From contig NZ_CP130945.1 of assembly GCF_050389805.1 (NCBI RefSeq), positions 3,410,001 through 3,474,000 on the forward strand: 64,000 nucleotides of DNA, written 5' to 3'. Position numbers and translations under genes: made by a program. Positions 1 to 9,603 of this stretch are shown here, piece by piece. The notes beneath the pieces are model-generated. The model had not been told where the DNA came from, did no database searches, and worked only from the letters and a program-made list of their open reading frames with translations. Each line of letters begins with the position of its first letter. The stretch's first letter is position 1. This stretch comes from Bacillus_BD sp050389805 (lineage in GTDB: Bacteria; Bacillota; Bacilli; Bacillales; Cytobacillaceae).

Positions 1-268
1 CTACTTTTAGTTCATTTAATGTTTCCTTTAAAACATTCACTTTTCCTTGTACCCTTTCACTCTCATACTGATTGATTTTTTCCTCAATGGACTGTATTTC
101 TCGAATTAATCCTAAATACCGATCTTTTTCAATAATCAAGTCTTCTCTTAATTCCCAAGTATCCCTTGTATCTCTGATAACTGGTTCTTTCACACTCTGG
201 TATTGAACCGCTAACATCAAACCCATCGTAAATGTAATCACCGTCATACTGATTTGTTTTTTTTTCAT
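1..268 (-). CDS. ylxX: DUF881 (UPF0749) family protein YlxX, 5' part only
   Basis: Partial gene: it starts with ATG at 268 and runs off the left edge, so only the first 89 codons are visible. Residues 5-25 form one membrane-spanning segment behind a MKKKQ start. A charged, probably coiled-coil stretch rich in Glu and Lys follows. This layout and the place just after ylxW match YlxX of B. subtilis, a DUF881 paralogue of YlxW. The family has no established biochemical role; its location between divIB and sbp/ftsA suggests a cell-envelope or division context, which is inference. The gap to ylxW is only 35 bases, so the two are probably co-transcribed. Confidence 0.8.
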   Translation of the reverse strand, partial: MKKKQISMTVITFTMGLMLAVQYQSVKEPVIRDTRDTWELREDLIIEKDRYLGLIREIQSIEEKINQYESERVQGKVNVLKETLNELKV

Positions 269-303
269 TAAATTAAATTCTCCTAGCAATACCCGAGTGA
301 TCA

Positions 304-1047
304 CTAACCTTCTAAATTGGTATTGATAACAATCTCACTCTTTTTCTCCACTGTAAATCGAACATTTTCATTCACCAATATATCTTTGACTCCGCCATCT
401 ATATTGAGCGCTGCCGTCATGGTTTCAGGGTCGCCAATAGCTGTAATAACAAATGGTGCTGGGTGCTGTCTCCCATCAATTTCAATCACAGGTCCATTGC
501 ACAGAATATATGAATCATGTGATAATCGTTGTCCATTTACAGCAATAGCGCTAGCTCCTGAAATATTAAGTTCATTTATCACTTTAAAAATATGGTGTTC
601 ATGAACAATATATTGATTGGCATTTTGACTTTGAGGATTATAGTCAGCATCGTCCAAGATCACTTGGACTCCGCTACCCTTTACCTTCACTTTCCCTAAA
701 AACATTCGATATTTTTCTGTTTCTTCCACAAGGTTTGAAAAAGTTACAGCTTCTTCTGAAAGTTCTTGTTCAATCTCTAACAAAAGACTCTGTGTATCAT
801 TTAATTTCTCTTGCAGTGATTGATTTTTTTCCTCCTGCTCTATTAATTCTTCTCGTAATTCCATATCACGTTCATATTGACTGCTCGTTAATTTTGGATG
901 ACTTTGTCTTTGAGCCGTAAATTGATAAGAATATGAAATCATAAATCCGAATACAACGGAAACCAGAGTTAGAATGATGTATTTACTCCGAACCGTTTTC
1001 TTGACCTTCGGTTCCTTCTGTTCCTTCGGATTCTCCAGTTTCTTCAT
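304..1047 (-). CDS. ylxW: DUF881 (UPF0749) family protein YlxW
   Basis: The predicted protein has 247 residues. A basic N-terminus (MKKLENPKEQ) leads into one membrane segment at about residues 20-40, then a coiled coil rich in Glu and Gln to about residue 110, then the globular DUF881 domain with motifs VILDDADYNP, AIAVNGQRL and GPVIEIDGR. I chose the ATG at 1047 because an AAAGGAG ribosome binding site sits nine bases upstream. The ATG at 1056 touches that site and a TTG at 1071 has none. The 5' end overlaps the acidic tail of divIB by 65 bases in another frame, implying translational coupling. The function is unknown; the gene is conserved in the divIB-ylxW-ylxX-sbp order of Bacillus. Confidence 0.85.
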   Translation of the reverse strand: MKKLENPKEQKEPKVKKTVRSKYIILTLVSVVFGFMISYSYQFTAQRQSHPKLTSSQYERDMELREELIEQEEKNQSLQEKLNDTQSLLLEIEQELSEEAVTFSNLVEETEKYRMFLGKVKVKGSGVQVILDDADYNPQSQNANQYIVHEHHIFKVINELNISGASAIAVNGQRLSHDSYILCNGPVIEIDGRQHPAPFVITAIGDPETMTAALNIDGGVKDILVNENVRFTVEKKSEIVINTNLEG

Positions 1048-1813
1048 CAGGTTCATCTCCTTTCGGCTCAAAAGCCTTAAAATATGAACCTACTTCTAAA
1101 TTAATAACCCCTTTTTGATAGGGCTCTAGTTGACTGACAATCGCCGGATAATGCACCATTTTTTCTGCAAAAGTTCGAATCGTTGCACTTACTTGATTGC
1201 CGTCGTTCATATATAAGGTTATATGAAATGGATCCGATTCTGTCGGATCATAATGAACTTCTGAAATTGAATTTAGCACTTCTCTTGGTAATTGTTCAAT
1301 AGCATTAATCATTTCTTTTAACGCCTTATCTTCTGTAAAGTCGAAAAGTATGGGCGCTGCTAATGGAATTTCCGTACTTTGATTTTTATTTAGCGTATTC
1401 CCATCTTCTAAAACAGGTAAATACTTATTTTCAAAAGAAATGTAGGCAATTCGCTGTAATTCTTCAACATCTATATGTATCGTTGCCGGGAACTGTTTTT
1501 TAACTTCCACTGTTTTAATTTCATCCAATTGTCTAATTTTTTTCTCGATCTCTTCATTTTCTACTTTCCAAATATTAGTACGACTTGATAAATTAGCCTT
1601 TGAAATAATGTCTTCATCTTTGTAGACATCATTTCCTGAGACCGTTATGTTTTGCACGTGGCTTAATGGGGATTGAAAATATAATATGCAAGCAATTAGA
1701 ATGAAAAATAAAAGTAATAAAAAAATTAATCTGCGATTTGCCTTTTTTCTACGCTGTTCTTTTAATTTTGGAATTCGATCCTCAATTGAAACAACATTCT
1801 TCTTTTCATCCAT
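983..1813 (-). CDS. divIB: Cell-division protein DivIB (FtsQ family)
   Basis: DivIB is a bitopic divisome protein that acts with FtsL and DivIC to stabilise septal peptidoglycan synthesis. The protein has 276 residues: a basic cytoplasmic head with an EDRIPKLKEQRRKKANRRL stretch, one membrane segment at about 29-49, a POTRA domain at about 52-122 starting VQNITVSGN, then the beta domain with HITLYMNDG. It ends in an acidic, low-complexity tail with GESEGTEGTEG. The ATG at 1813 follows AAAGGTGG, and residue similarity to B. subtilis DivIB begins there. A longer frame to 1867 has no ribosome binding site. It lies 162 bases after murB, with a terminator between. Confidence 0.92.
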   Translation of the reverse strand: MDEKKNVVSIEDRIPKLKEQRRKKANRRLIFLLLLFFILIACILYFQSPLSHVQNITVSGNDVYKDEDIISKANLSSRTNIWKVENEEIEKKIRQLDEIKTVEVKKQFPATIHIDVEELQRIAYISFENKYLPVLEDGNTLNKNQSTEIPLAAPILFDFTEDKALKEMINAIEQLPREVLNSISEVHYDPTESDPFHITLYMNDGNQVSATIRTFAEKMVHYPAIVSQLEPYQKGVINLEVGSYFKAFEPKGDEPDEETGESEGTEGTEGQENGSE

Positions 1814-1874
1814 ATGCTTCACCACCTTTAACCTGACAAGTTTGCCTATGAGGACAAATCTGTTCATCCATGAC

Positions 1875-1906
1875 CAAAAACAACGGCACGATGAATCATG
1901 CCGTTA
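1875..1906 (-). terminator. Intrinsic terminator after murB
   Basis: On the minus strand an AACGGCA-containing stem of about 11 pairs with one mismatch (arms 1895-1905 and 1882-1892) is followed by GTTTTT. It lies 70 bases after the murB stop, so divIB probably relies on read-through or its own promoter. Confidence 0.65.
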
Positions 1907-1975
1907 TTTTAATGATAATTTTCATATCAATATTTAATTATAGCATATTATAGTAGGATTTTATTGATTGTTTTC

Positions 1976-2896
1976 CTATATTTTACCTATTATTTCTACT
2001 TCGGTTTCTAAATGGACATTATATTTTTCAAAGATTGTCTTTTTTACATACTGAATTAACTGAAGAACATCCTCTGCTTTAGCATTACCAGCATTAACAA
2101 TAAAGTTTCCATGCATATCGGAAATTTGTGCCCCACCTATTCTATGTCCTTTTAGACCAGCATCTTGGATTAATTTACCAGCGTACTGTGGTAACGGATT
2201 TCTAAAAATACTGCCCGCACAAGGTGAATCATATGGCTGTGTTACTTTTCGATAATCCTTATTTTTTTGCATAACGTCTACAATTTGCTCTTTATCGCCC
2301 TCTTTTAACTGAAACCGCGCCTCTACCACAATTCCAGGTCGTTTTTTTTGTAAAACAGAAGTTCGATAAGAGAATTCCATTTCTTCATTCGATAACCATT
2401 CAAGCGTACCATCATTAAATAAAATATGGGCTTCCGTTAAAATATTGGAGATATCTGAACCATGGGCACCAGCATTCATATACACGGCCCCCCCTACAGA
2501 ACCTGGTATTCCACTAGCAAACTCTAGTCCAGATAAACCTTTTCTACTGATTAGCATGGCTAAAGCAACAAGTGAATATCCTGCACCAACTGTCAATACC
2601 GTGCCATCAAGGTTCATTTGATTGAGACTATTCCCAAGCTTAATAACAACCCCTTCAATCCCTTTATCTGAAACTAATAGGTTTGAACCACGGCCGATTG
2701 CCCGCCAATTAACTTGGGCTTTTGAAATGAGCTTCATCGTTTTTTCTAAACCTTCAATGGATGACGGTTCTATAAATAAATCAGTTGGACCCCCGATTTT
2801 CATTGTGGTATGACGGGCTAATGGTTCATTTAGTTTGACCATACCTACATTATTTTCATTAAGTTCCCGCATTAACTCATTGATTGTATTGTCCAT
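1976..2896 (-). CDS. murB: UDP-N-acetylenolpyruvoylglucosamine reductase MurB
   Basis: MurB reduces UDP-GlcNAc-enolpyruvate to UDP-MurNAc with NADPH and FAD, the second committed step of peptidoglycan precursor synthesis in the cytosol. The 306 residues match the usual length. The FAD-binding domain is marked by HTTMKIGGPTD, by GAGYSL, and by EFASGIPGSVGGAVYMNAGAHG in two overlapping pieces at about 125-147. The catalytic serine is in PCAGSIFRNP, which is the short, type II (Bacillus-type) form. The ATG at 2896 has AGGAGG with good spacing. It follows murG with a 58-base gap and precedes divIB, the standard Bacillus order. Confidence 0.95.
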   Translation of the reverse strand: MDNTINELMRELNENNVGMVKLNEPLARHTTMKIGGPTDLFIEPSSIEGLEKTMKLISKAQVNWRAIGRGSNLLVSDKGIEGVVIKLGNSLNQMNLDGTVLTVGAGYSLVALAMLISRKGLSGLEFASGIPGSVGGAVYMNAGAHGSDISNILTEAHILFNDGTLEWLSNEEMEFSYRTSVLQKKRPGIVVEARFQLKEGDKEQIVDVMQKNKDYRKVTQPYDSPCAGSIFRNPLPQYAGKLIQDAGLKGHRIGGAQISDMHGNFIVNAGNAKAEDVLQLIQYVKKTIFEKYNVHLETEVEIIGKI

Positions 2897-2954
2897 AATG
2901 TCCTCCTGAACTAGTAATTAACATTAGTGTATGCAGTTAGAAATCAATAGGCTA

Positions 2955-4052
2955 CTATCGTTGATTTACCAAATCCTTCATCAATTTGTATAATCTTCCT
3001 GCAGCATCTGGGATTCCTAAGTTTTTGGCTGCTTTTTTCATCTCTAACAGTTTATCTTGATCCATTAATATTCGATCGATTTCTTCGACAAGTTTTTGTC
3101 CGCTTAAATCTTGTTCTAGTACAACTTTTGCGGCATGATGATCACTTAAGGCCCTCGCATTTTTTTCTTGATGGTTATTTGTCACATAAGGACTTGGTAT
3201 TAGAATACTTGGAATCCCTAAAGATGTTAGCTCCGCTAAGGTCGTAGCACCTGCACGGGCAACTGTAAGGTCAACTCCAGCAAGAATTTCGGGCATATTA
3301 TGAATAAACGGTTTAATCACTACATTTTTCGGATTACCGATTAAATCCACTTCTTTTTTAACCTCATCATAATGAACATCACCTGTTACATAAAGAATCT
3401 GATACGGTTTTTGTCCAAGCATAGAAAGAGACTTCAAGACGGCTTCATTGATTGGTCTTGCACCTCGGCTACCCCCGACAATCAAAACAACTGGTTGACG
3501 CTCACTCAAACCGACCGATGCCCTTCCCTTTTTACCATCCTGATTTAATACTTCTGAGGCCCGTGGATTTCCCGTTAACACAACTTTTTTTTCAGGAAAA
3601 AATGCTTTTGCCTCCTCAAAACAAACAGCAATGCGATCCACATAACGACTCAAGAATTTATTGGTTAATCCCGGAACACTATTTTGTTCGTGTATGATCG
3701 TCGGAATTCCAAGCTTTGATGCTGCATAAACGACAGGACCGCATACATACCCGCCTGTACCAATTACAACATCTGCCTCAAACTCTTTTAATATCTTACG
3801 ACTTTTACGGACACCCCTAATAAATCTAGAAATGGTTTTAACATTTTCAAACGACAGACTTCGTTTAAATCCTGTTATATGTATAGACTTAAAGGGGATT
3901 CCTTCTCTCACGACAAGATTACTTTCAAGTCCCTTTTCTGTTCCAATATATAAAAAGTTAACATCTTTAGATTCTTTTTGTATCTCTCGGATAAGAGCCA
4001 AAGCAGGATATATATGGCCCCCCGTTCCTCCACCGCTAACTATAATATTCAT
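2955..4052 (-). CDS. murG: Lipid II synthase, GlcNAc transferase MurG
   Basis: MurG transfers GlcNAc from UDP-GlcNAc to lipid I to make lipid II on the inner face of the membrane. The 365-residue protein shows the two GT-B Rossmann halves. The N-terminal loop GGGTGGHIYPALAL binds the lipid substrate phosphate. The C-terminal half has GGSRGARPINEAV and the UDP-GlcNAc pocket ARAGATTLAELTSLGIPSI. His in GGTGGHI and Glu in TLAEL match conserved family positions. The ATG at 4052 follows GAGGTGAAACG. A terminator separates it from spoVE upstream, so it probably has its own promoter in the 185-base gap. Confidence 0.95.
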   Translation of the reverse strand: MNIIVSGGGTGGHIYPALALIREIQKESKDVNFLYIGTEKGLESNLVVREGIPFKSIHITGFKRSLSFENVKTISRFIRGVRKSRKILKEFEADVVIGTGGYVCGPVVYAASKLGIPTIIHEQNSVPGLTNKFLSRYVDRIAVCFEEAKAFFPEKKVVLTGNPRASEVLNQDGKKGRASVGLSERQPVVLIVGGSRGARPINEAVLKSLSMLGQKPYQILYVTGDVHYDEVKKEVDLIGNPKNVVIKPFIHNMPEILAGVDLTVARAGATTLAELTSLGIPSILIPSPYVTNNHQEKNARALSDHHAAKVVLEQDLSGQKLVEEIDRILMDQDKLLEMKKAAKNLGIPDAAGRLYKLMKDLVNQR

Positions 4053-4192
4053 CGTTTCACCTCATAAAACAAATTTAAACGTTCTTTTCTCTCTGGTTTA
4101 CATGTTACATAAGTTGATCATACATTCCCTATTCTACTATATTCTAAAGTTTAAAAAGATACCATCGGAAGATTGTAATAATCCTTTCATCA

Positions 4193-4225
4193 TAAAAAAT
4201 GCTGACCTGCTTGGTCAGCACTTTT
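4193..4225 (-). terminator. Intrinsic terminator after spoVE
   Basis: On the minus strand a TGCTGACC stem with an AAGCA loop closes on GGTCAGCA and is followed by TTTTTT. It begins 13 bases after the spoVE stop and isolates the sporulation gene from murG. Confidence 0.85.
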
Positions 4226-4237
4226 AGGTAGTACTCT

Positions 4238-5338
4238 TTAATAACGTGAATACCTACTAATATTTAATAATACACCGATTGCCATCAACATTAAGGTTAG
4301 GGATGAACCTCCATAACTTAAAAACGGCAATGTAATACCTGTAACAGGCATTAAACCTGTAACTACGCCAATATTAATCATTACTTGAATGGCAACCATG
4401 GCGATAATTCCGACTGCTAAAAAGCTGCCATATAAATCTGGTGCACCTAAAGCAATCCGAATCCCACGCCATAATAACAGTGAAAATAATAATAAAATTA
4501 AGGATCCACCAATGAATCCTAATTCTTCTGCCAAAATAGCGAATATGAAATCGGTTTGCGGCTCTGGTAGGTAAAAGAATTTTTGTCTACTTTCACCAAG
4601 TCCTAATCCAAATAGTCCACCAGGACCGATGGCATATAAAGATTGTATAATTTGAAACCCGCTTCCAAGTGGATCCTCCCAAGGATCTAGAAACGATGTA
4701 ATCCGTTTGATCCGATAGGGCGCAGATAATACGAGCGCAACAAAACCGGCAACCCCCATTAAACCTAACATCATAAAATGACTAATTCTTGCCCCTGCGA
4801 TAAAAATCATAACAACACTGGTTCCAACCATTACCGTTCCTGTACCTAAGTCAGGTTGGAGCATGATCATTCCAAATGCCAAAAAGACCAAACCAAGAGA
4901 AGGAACTAATCCCTTTTTAAAAGAAGTTATATGTTTTTGGTTTTCAGATAAAAAACGTGCCAAAAAAATAATCATCGCTAATTTCATAAATTCAGATGGT
5001 TGAATTGAAAACGCTCCGATCCCAATCCAACTTCTAGAGCCATTCCGAACATTCCCTATACCAGGGATTAAGACTAATACCAGAAGAACAAAGCAAATGA
5101 TAACTAATACTTTAGACCAAGTTCTCCATGTCCAGTAGTCAATATTCATAATAAAAAACATACCAATGATTCCAACACAGGCAAATAGCAATTGACGTTT
5201 AGCGAAAAAAAACGAATCATCAAATTTATATTCGGCCCAAACGGCACTGGCACTATATACCATAACAAGACCAATTGCTAAAAGGAAAAAAGTCAATAAC
5301 ATTAAAATAATATCAGGAGTCGTTTTTTTAGTCGGCAA
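4238..5338 (-). CDS. spoVE: SEDS glycosyltransferase for spore cortex SpoVE
   Basis: SpoVE is the sporulation SEDS peptidoglycan polymerase that works with SpoVD to make the spore cortex. The protein has 366 residues with about ten membrane segments. Family signatures visible are GLVMVYSASAVWA, RNGSRSWIGIGAFSIQPSEFMKLA (in overlapping pieces), QPDLGTG, DPWEDPLGSGFQIIQSLYA, YLPEPQTDFIFA and TLPFLSYGGSS. I placed the start at a TTG (5338) with GAGGTG seven bases upstream, which gives exactly the B. subtilis length and aligns with its first residues. The frame stays open another 156 bases upstream, but that stretch is a dispersed repeat, not coding. It follows murD after a 277-base gap. Confidence 0.94.
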   Translation of the reverse strand: MPTKKTTPDIILMLLTFFLLAIGLVMVYSASAVWAEYKFDDSFFFAKRQLLFACVGIIGMFFIMNIDYWTWRTWSKVLVIICFVLLVLVLIPGIGNVRNGSRSWIGIGAFSIQPSEFMKLAMIIFLARFLSENQKHITSFKKGLVPSLGLVFLAFGMIMLQPDLGTGTVMVGTSVVMIFIAGARISHFMMLGLMGVAGFVALVLSAPYRIKRITSFLDPWEDPLGSGFQIIQSLYAIGPGGLFGLGLGESRQKFFYLPEPQTDFIFAILAEELGFIGGSLILLLFSLLLWRGIRIALGAPDLYGSFLAVGIIAMVAIQVMINIGVVTGLMPVTGITLPFLSYGGSSLTLMLMAIGVLLNISRYSRY

Positions 5339-5369
5339 AAGACCACACCTCGGAATGCAAGTTATTTGA

Positions 5370-5560
5370 CCTGTAAAGAGAACAGCGGAAGCGCCTTGCC
5401 CAACTCCAGATGAACTGTCTTGTACAGGATGTACTGACATCAACTCTCCCCTTAAGATAAAGGAAACACGATGAGCACGTAAGTACAAATCCATGTTGAC
5501 ACAATCATTAGTAAGTCGTTCACTAAGAGCTAGGCGCTGGAGCTAGACATCCATCTAACT
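5370..5560. repeat. Dispersed repeat with GGAGCTAGAC and GCGCC ends, copy 1
   Basis: Between murD and spoVE, one end reads AGCGGAAGCGCCTTGCCCAA (5385-5404) and the other reads GGCGCTGGAGCTAGACAT (5533-5550). The end motifs are inversely related. From memory, similar intergenic repeats are common in Bacillus genomes. Related but more degenerate copies lie at 53318-53490 and 54208-54455. The element fills most of the 277-base gap and creates the false N-terminal extension of spoVE. Confidence 0.5.
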
Positions 5561-5615
5561 CCAAAAGCTTATCATTTCTAACCTATAACAAACTACAACT
5601 CTCTAAGACAAGCCC

Positions 5616-6968
5616 TTACTTAAGCTTATGCACCGTTTCTACAAAAATGTCCCCTCGCTCTTCAAAAGTTTTATATTGATCCCAACTTGCACATGCTGGA
5701 GATAATAGAATCACATCACCAGGTACAGATAAAGGGAAGGCACAAATTGCTGCTTTTTCAACATTATCGACACGCTGAATTATTTTTATTCCTGCTTCTT
5801 TTGCCACTCTTTCCAATTTTGGCGCAGTCTGTCCAAATGTGATGATTGCTTTTACATTTTTAAAAGAAGGGATTAGCTCATCAAATTCATTGCCACGATC
5901 GAGTCCACCAGCAAGTAAAATGGTTGGCTTTTCAAAAGCCATTAACGCCTTCTTCGTTGCTAATATATTGGTTGCCTTTGAATCATTATAAAAAAGTCTT
6001 CCATCTATTTCATCAATAAATTGAAGTCTATGCTTGACTCCTTTAAATGTGTTTAAAACCTGATAAATTGCTTCATTAGAAACACCTGTTAACTTAGCTG
6101 CGGCAATCGCTGACAAAACATTTTCAAGATTATGTGCACCAGGTAATACAATATCTGCAACCTTCATAATCCGTTCACCATTAAACAGTATCCAACCGTC
6201 CTTTACACATACCCCTTGGACGAGTTCCCGTTTAACCGAAAACGGAACGATTTGTGCCTTTGATTTCGCAGCGATTTCCATGACTTCCTCTTGTTCACTG
6301 TTCACGATAAAATAATCTTCACTGGTTTGATTTTTTGTAATATTCGCCTTTGCTTTTGCGTATTCTAATCTTGTCCCATGGTAATCAAGGTGGGCATCAT
6401 AGATATTTGTTAAAATCGCGATTTTCGGTCTAAATGTAGGCGTCCCCATTAACTGAAACGAAGAAAGTTCAATCACAATTTGATTAAACTCCTTCGCAGC
6501 TTGTGCGACCTCAGATGCAACCGTTCCGATATTCCCCGCAATAAGAGGGGATTGATTCCCCACTTTCAACATTTCAAAAACAAGGGTTGTCGTAGTCGTT
6601 TTTCCATTTGTTCCAGTAATCCCAATAAATGGGGCCTCTGAAACCTGATAGGCAAGTTCTACCTCTGTAATGATCGGAATATTTAATTCCATTGCTTTTT
6701 GAACCATTGGGTTATGGTAGGGTATGCCTGGGTTCTTTACAATAAGTTCAAAACCTTCTTCTAATAATTCTAGTGGATGTTCGCCACAAATTACTGTTAC
6801 CCCTTGCTCTAGTAAGTCCCGTGCTTCTGGATTTTCGGATAATGGTTTATAATCATTAACCGTAACAAATGCACCCAATTTATGTAATAATAGCGCTGCT
6901 CCAACCCCACTTTTTGCCAAACCTAACACTAACACTTTTTTATGGAGATACATATCAACCTGTTTCAC
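5616..6968 (-). CDS. murD: UDP-MurNAc-L-Ala-D-Glu ligase MurD
   Basis: MurD adds D-glutamate to UDP-MurNAc-L-alanine using ATP. The 450-residue protein shows three Mur-ligase domains. The N-terminal Rossmann UDP-binding domain carries VLGLAKSG. The central ATPase has P-loop GITGTNGKTTTT at about 117-128 and the NIYDAHLDYH segment. The C-terminal domain has KHRLQF, NDSKATN and LLSPACASWDQ. The start is GTG at 6968, immediately after the mraY TAG stop, with GAGGTG nine bases upstream inside mraY. An ATG five codons later lacks a good site. The zero gap to mraY implies tight coupling. Confidence 0.95.
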   Translation of the reverse strand: MKQVDMYLHKKVLVLGLAKSGVGAALLLHKLGAFVTVNDYKPLSENPEARDLLEQGVTVICGEHPLELLEEGFELIVKNPGIPYHNPMVQKAMELNIPIITEVELAYQVSEAPFIGITGTNGKTTTTTLVFEMLKVGNQSPLIAGNIGTVASEVAQAAKEFNQIVIELSSFQLMGTPTFRPKIAILTNIYDAHLDYHGTRLEYAKAKANITKNQTSEDYFIVNSEQEEVMEIAAKSKAQIVPFSVKRELVQGVCVKDGWILFNGERIMKVADIVLPGAHNLENVLSAIAAAKLTGVSNEAIYQVLNTFKGVKHRLQFIDEIDGRLFYNDSKATNILATKKALMAFEKPTILLAGGLDRGNEFDELIPSFKNVKAIITFGQTAPKLERVAKEAGIKIIQRVDNVEKAAICAFPLSVPGDVILLSPACASWDQYKTFEERGDIFVETVHKLK

Positions 6969-7943
6969 CTATAACCACACCTCAATATAAATTCCTATGA
7001 TTGAAAATAACAAACCTACCGTCCAAAAAGTAACGACTACTTTCCATTCACTCCAGCCTAATAATTCATAGTGGTGATGTAATGGACTCATTCGAAAAAT
7101 ACGTTTTCCGGTTGTTTTAAAACTTAGAACCTGTAAAATAACCGACAATGTTTCAATAACAAAAACTCCACCAATCACAAGAAGGATGATTTCCGCTTTG
7201 ATCATAATGGCAATTGCGGCAATTGCCCCACCAAGCGCTAATGAACCAGTATCTCCCATAAATACTTTTGCAGGATGAGCGTTGAAAACCAAAAAGCCAA
7301 GTACAGCACCAACAATCGCTACAGCAAAGATGGCTACTTCAAACTGAGAAAGACTCCACGCGAGGACAGCGAAAGCACCGAATGCTATAGCTGCTGTCCC
7401 TGAAACAAGCCCATCTAATCCATCTGTTAAATTGACCGCATTAGAAAACCCTACTAACCAAAAAATAATAAACAAGGCATAAAAATACCCGAGATCAATG
7501 GAATAATTGATTAATGGTATTTCAATCGCTGTAGAAAATTCAAGTTGTCTCAATGCGATAAAAAAGACGACTGAAATGACAATCTGTCCAATCAACTTTT
7601 GCAAGGACGTTAATCCAAGATTCCTTTTCATAACCACTTTAATAAAATCATCTAAAAAGCCGAGTAATCCAAATCCAATCGTTACAAAAAGCAACAAATA
7701 GGTTGTCATCGTTGGTTCACTAAATTTTTCAGTCATCACAAGTGTTGTAACAATGATGGAAAAGAGAATCATAATTCCACCCATCGTGGGTGTCCCTGTC
7801 TTCTTTTGATGTGACTTTGGACCTTCGTCACGAATGCTTTGTCCAAATTTCAATCTTCTTAGAAAAGGGATAAAAATGGGGGACAATAATACTGTAATAA
7901 GAAATCCCATTAGAATTGTAAAGAAAAGTACTTGTTCTAACAC
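6969..7943 (-). CDS. mraY: Phospho-MurNAc-pentapeptide transferase MraY
   Basis: MraY moves phospho-MurNAc-pentapeptide from UDP to undecaprenyl phosphate, making lipid I at the membrane. It has 324 residues and about ten membrane segments. Diagnostic loops are EGPKSHQKKTGTPTMGG, the Asp pair in LGFLDDFIKV, NAVNLTDGLDGL, PAKVFMGDTGSLALGG and the His-rich SPLHHHYELLGWSE. The start is GTG (7943) with GGAGGAGGG eight bases upstream, aligning exactly with the B. subtilis start MLEQV. It lies between murE (48-base gap) and murD (no gap). Confidence 0.96.
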   Translation of the reverse strand: MLEQVLFFTILMGFLITVLLSPIFIPFLRRLKFGQSIRDEGPKSHQKKTGTPTMGGIMILFSIIVTTLVMTEKFSEPTMTTYLLLFVTIGFGLLGFLDDFIKVVMKRNLGLTSLQKLIGQIVISVVFFIALRQLEFSTAIEIPLINYSIDLGYFYALFIIFWLVGFSNAVNLTDGLDGLVSGTAAIAFGAFAVLAWSLSQFEVAIFAVAIVGAVLGFLVFNAHPAKVFMGDTGSLALGGAIAAIAIMIKAEIILLVIGGVFVIETLSVILQVLSFKTTGKRIFRMSPLHHHYELLGWSEWKVVVTFWTVGLLFSIIGIYIEVWL

Positions 7944-7991
7944 GTTAGTCCCTCCTCCCCATCACGATTGTGTCATTCAAATTTATATAAA

Positions 7992-9467
7992 TTAACATCT
8001 TTTAAATCTCTCCTCAATGGCTGTTTTTGCAACTAGACGATCATCAAAGTCAATGATGTCTTTTCCGATTATTTGATAGGTTTCATGCCCTTTACCAGCA
8101 ATTAGGATCACGTCCCCAGTACTTGCTTCATTCACCACATATTGAATCGCTTGTTTCCGATCGATAATACTCTGGTAAACTTTCCCCTCTACACCTGATT
8201 CCATATCACGAAGAATTTGTTCTGGGTCCTCTGTTCTAGGATTATCAGAAGTAAAAACAGGATCTGTTGCTAATTCACAAGAAATTTTTGCCATTAATGG
8301 GCGTTTCGTTTTATCTCGGTCCCCTCCACATCCGACGACAACAAATATTCTTTTCTTCGCAAATTGTCTAATCGTTTTTAATACATTCTCTAGGCTATCA
8401 GGTGTATGAGCATAATCGACAATAACAGAAAAATCTTGGCCAGCATTTACTGCCTCAAATCGACCCGATACTCCTTCGGTTTCTTCAATTACTTTAATGG
8501 CATCTCGCAACGATATATTTGATACGAAAGCTGTTGCGATACTCGCTAACACATTATATACATTAAATTTACCAATTAATTTCATTTCAACATGATCATT
8601 TCCTAACGGACTTTGCAACTCGAAGGATGTACCCTTTGCTGTCATCCTAATATTAATTGCTTTGAAATCGGCATCGTGATCAATTCCATATGTCACAACT
8701 CTTGCAGCAGTCATCGTTTTGTACTTCTTGCTTGCCTTGTCGTCAGCATTGAGCACTGCGTATTTTGTTTTTTGGTCATGGTAAACATTTCCAAGCTGCG
8801 CAAATAATAAACCTTTTGCTGCTTCATACTCTTCCATCGTTTTATGAAAATCCAAATGATCTTGAGACAAGTTTGTGAAAACGGCGACATCATAGTCACA
8901 GCCATGGACCCTTCCTTCAACTAAGGCATGGGAAGACACTTCCATTACCGCTGTTGTAACCTCTTCATCAATCATGTTTTTAAACGTTTTTTGTAACATC
9001 AAACTTTCGGGTGTAGTATTTTTTGTATCATATATTTGATCTCCAATTTTGGAATACATCGTCCCGATTAATCCTGTCTTTTCTCCATGATCCGAAAAGA
9101 TTTTTTCGATTAAATGACTGGTTGTTGTTTTTCCATTTGTTCCTGTAATTCCAATTAAATGGAGACTCTGTGTAGGATGCGAATAATAAAAGTCTGCTAG
9201 CAGAGCCATTGATCTTTTTGAATCCTTAACAACCACAACAGGAACATCAAGTGGTAGTTCTCTTTCTGCAATAATCGCAACAGCCCCTGCCTTCACCGCT
9301 GATTGAGCATAATCATGACCATCAACGGTATATCCATTTATACAAATAAACAAAGAGCCTGGTTTAACGTTTTGACTGTTATCTTCAATGCTCGTAATTT
9401 CAGGATTATCAAGATGATCAACTGGCATAAAAGGTAATAAATAGTGGATTAAAGTATGTAATTTCAA
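7992..9467 (-). CDS. murE: UDP-MurNAc-tripeptide synthetase MurE (meso-DAP type)
   Basis: MurE adds the third stem residue to UDP-MurNAc-dipeptide. The DNPR motif (SDNPRTEDP, near residue 410) is the meso-diaminopimelate recognition signature, so the wall is DAP type as in most Bacillus. P-loop GITGTNGKTTTS and the carbamoylated-Lys region around GRFEAV are visible. I prefer a TTG start at 9467, because GAGAGG lies nine bases upstream and the protein then begins MKLHTLIHYL like its relatives. An ATG at 9476 abuts the same site with no spacing. The product is 491 residues. Confidence 0.94.
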   Translation of the reverse strand: MKLHTLIHYLLPFMPVDHLDNPEITSIEDNSQNVKPGSLFICINGYTVDGHDYAQSAVKAGAVAIIAERELPLDVPVVVVKDSKRSMALLADFYYSHPTQSLHLIGITGTNGKTTTSHLIEKIFSDHGEKTGLIGTMYSKIGDQIYDTKNTTPESLMLQKTFKNMIDEEVTTAVMEVSSHALVEGRVHGCDYDVAVFTNLSQDHLDFHKTMEEYEAAKGLLFAQLGNVYHDQKTKYAVLNADDKASKKYKTMTAARVVTYGIDHDADFKAINIRMTAKGTSFELQSPLGNDHVEMKLIGKFNVYNVLASIATAFVSNISLRDAIKVIEETEGVSGRFEAVNAGQDFSVIVDYAHTPDSLENVLKTIRQFAKKRIFVVVGCGGDRDKTKRPLMAKISCELATDPVFTSDNPRTEDPEQILRDMESGVEGKVYQSIIDRKQAIQYVVNEASTGDVILIAGKGHETYQIIGKDIIDFDDRLVAKTAIEERFKRC

Positions 9468-9603
9468 TTTTTTCATCCTCTCAATAAAACATACGCTGGT
9501 AAATGATAAAAATGTACAGCTATATTATTTTACATGATAAATAGCAATTAATCTATTTTCATTTTTATATGTAATAAAGTCGTAAAATAAGTCATTCTAA
9601 AAA

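Noticed and set aside
5339..5494. N-terminal extension of spoVE by 52 codons
   Set aside because: The stretch is a dispersed repeat, and a TTG with a good ribosome binding site gives the exact family length.
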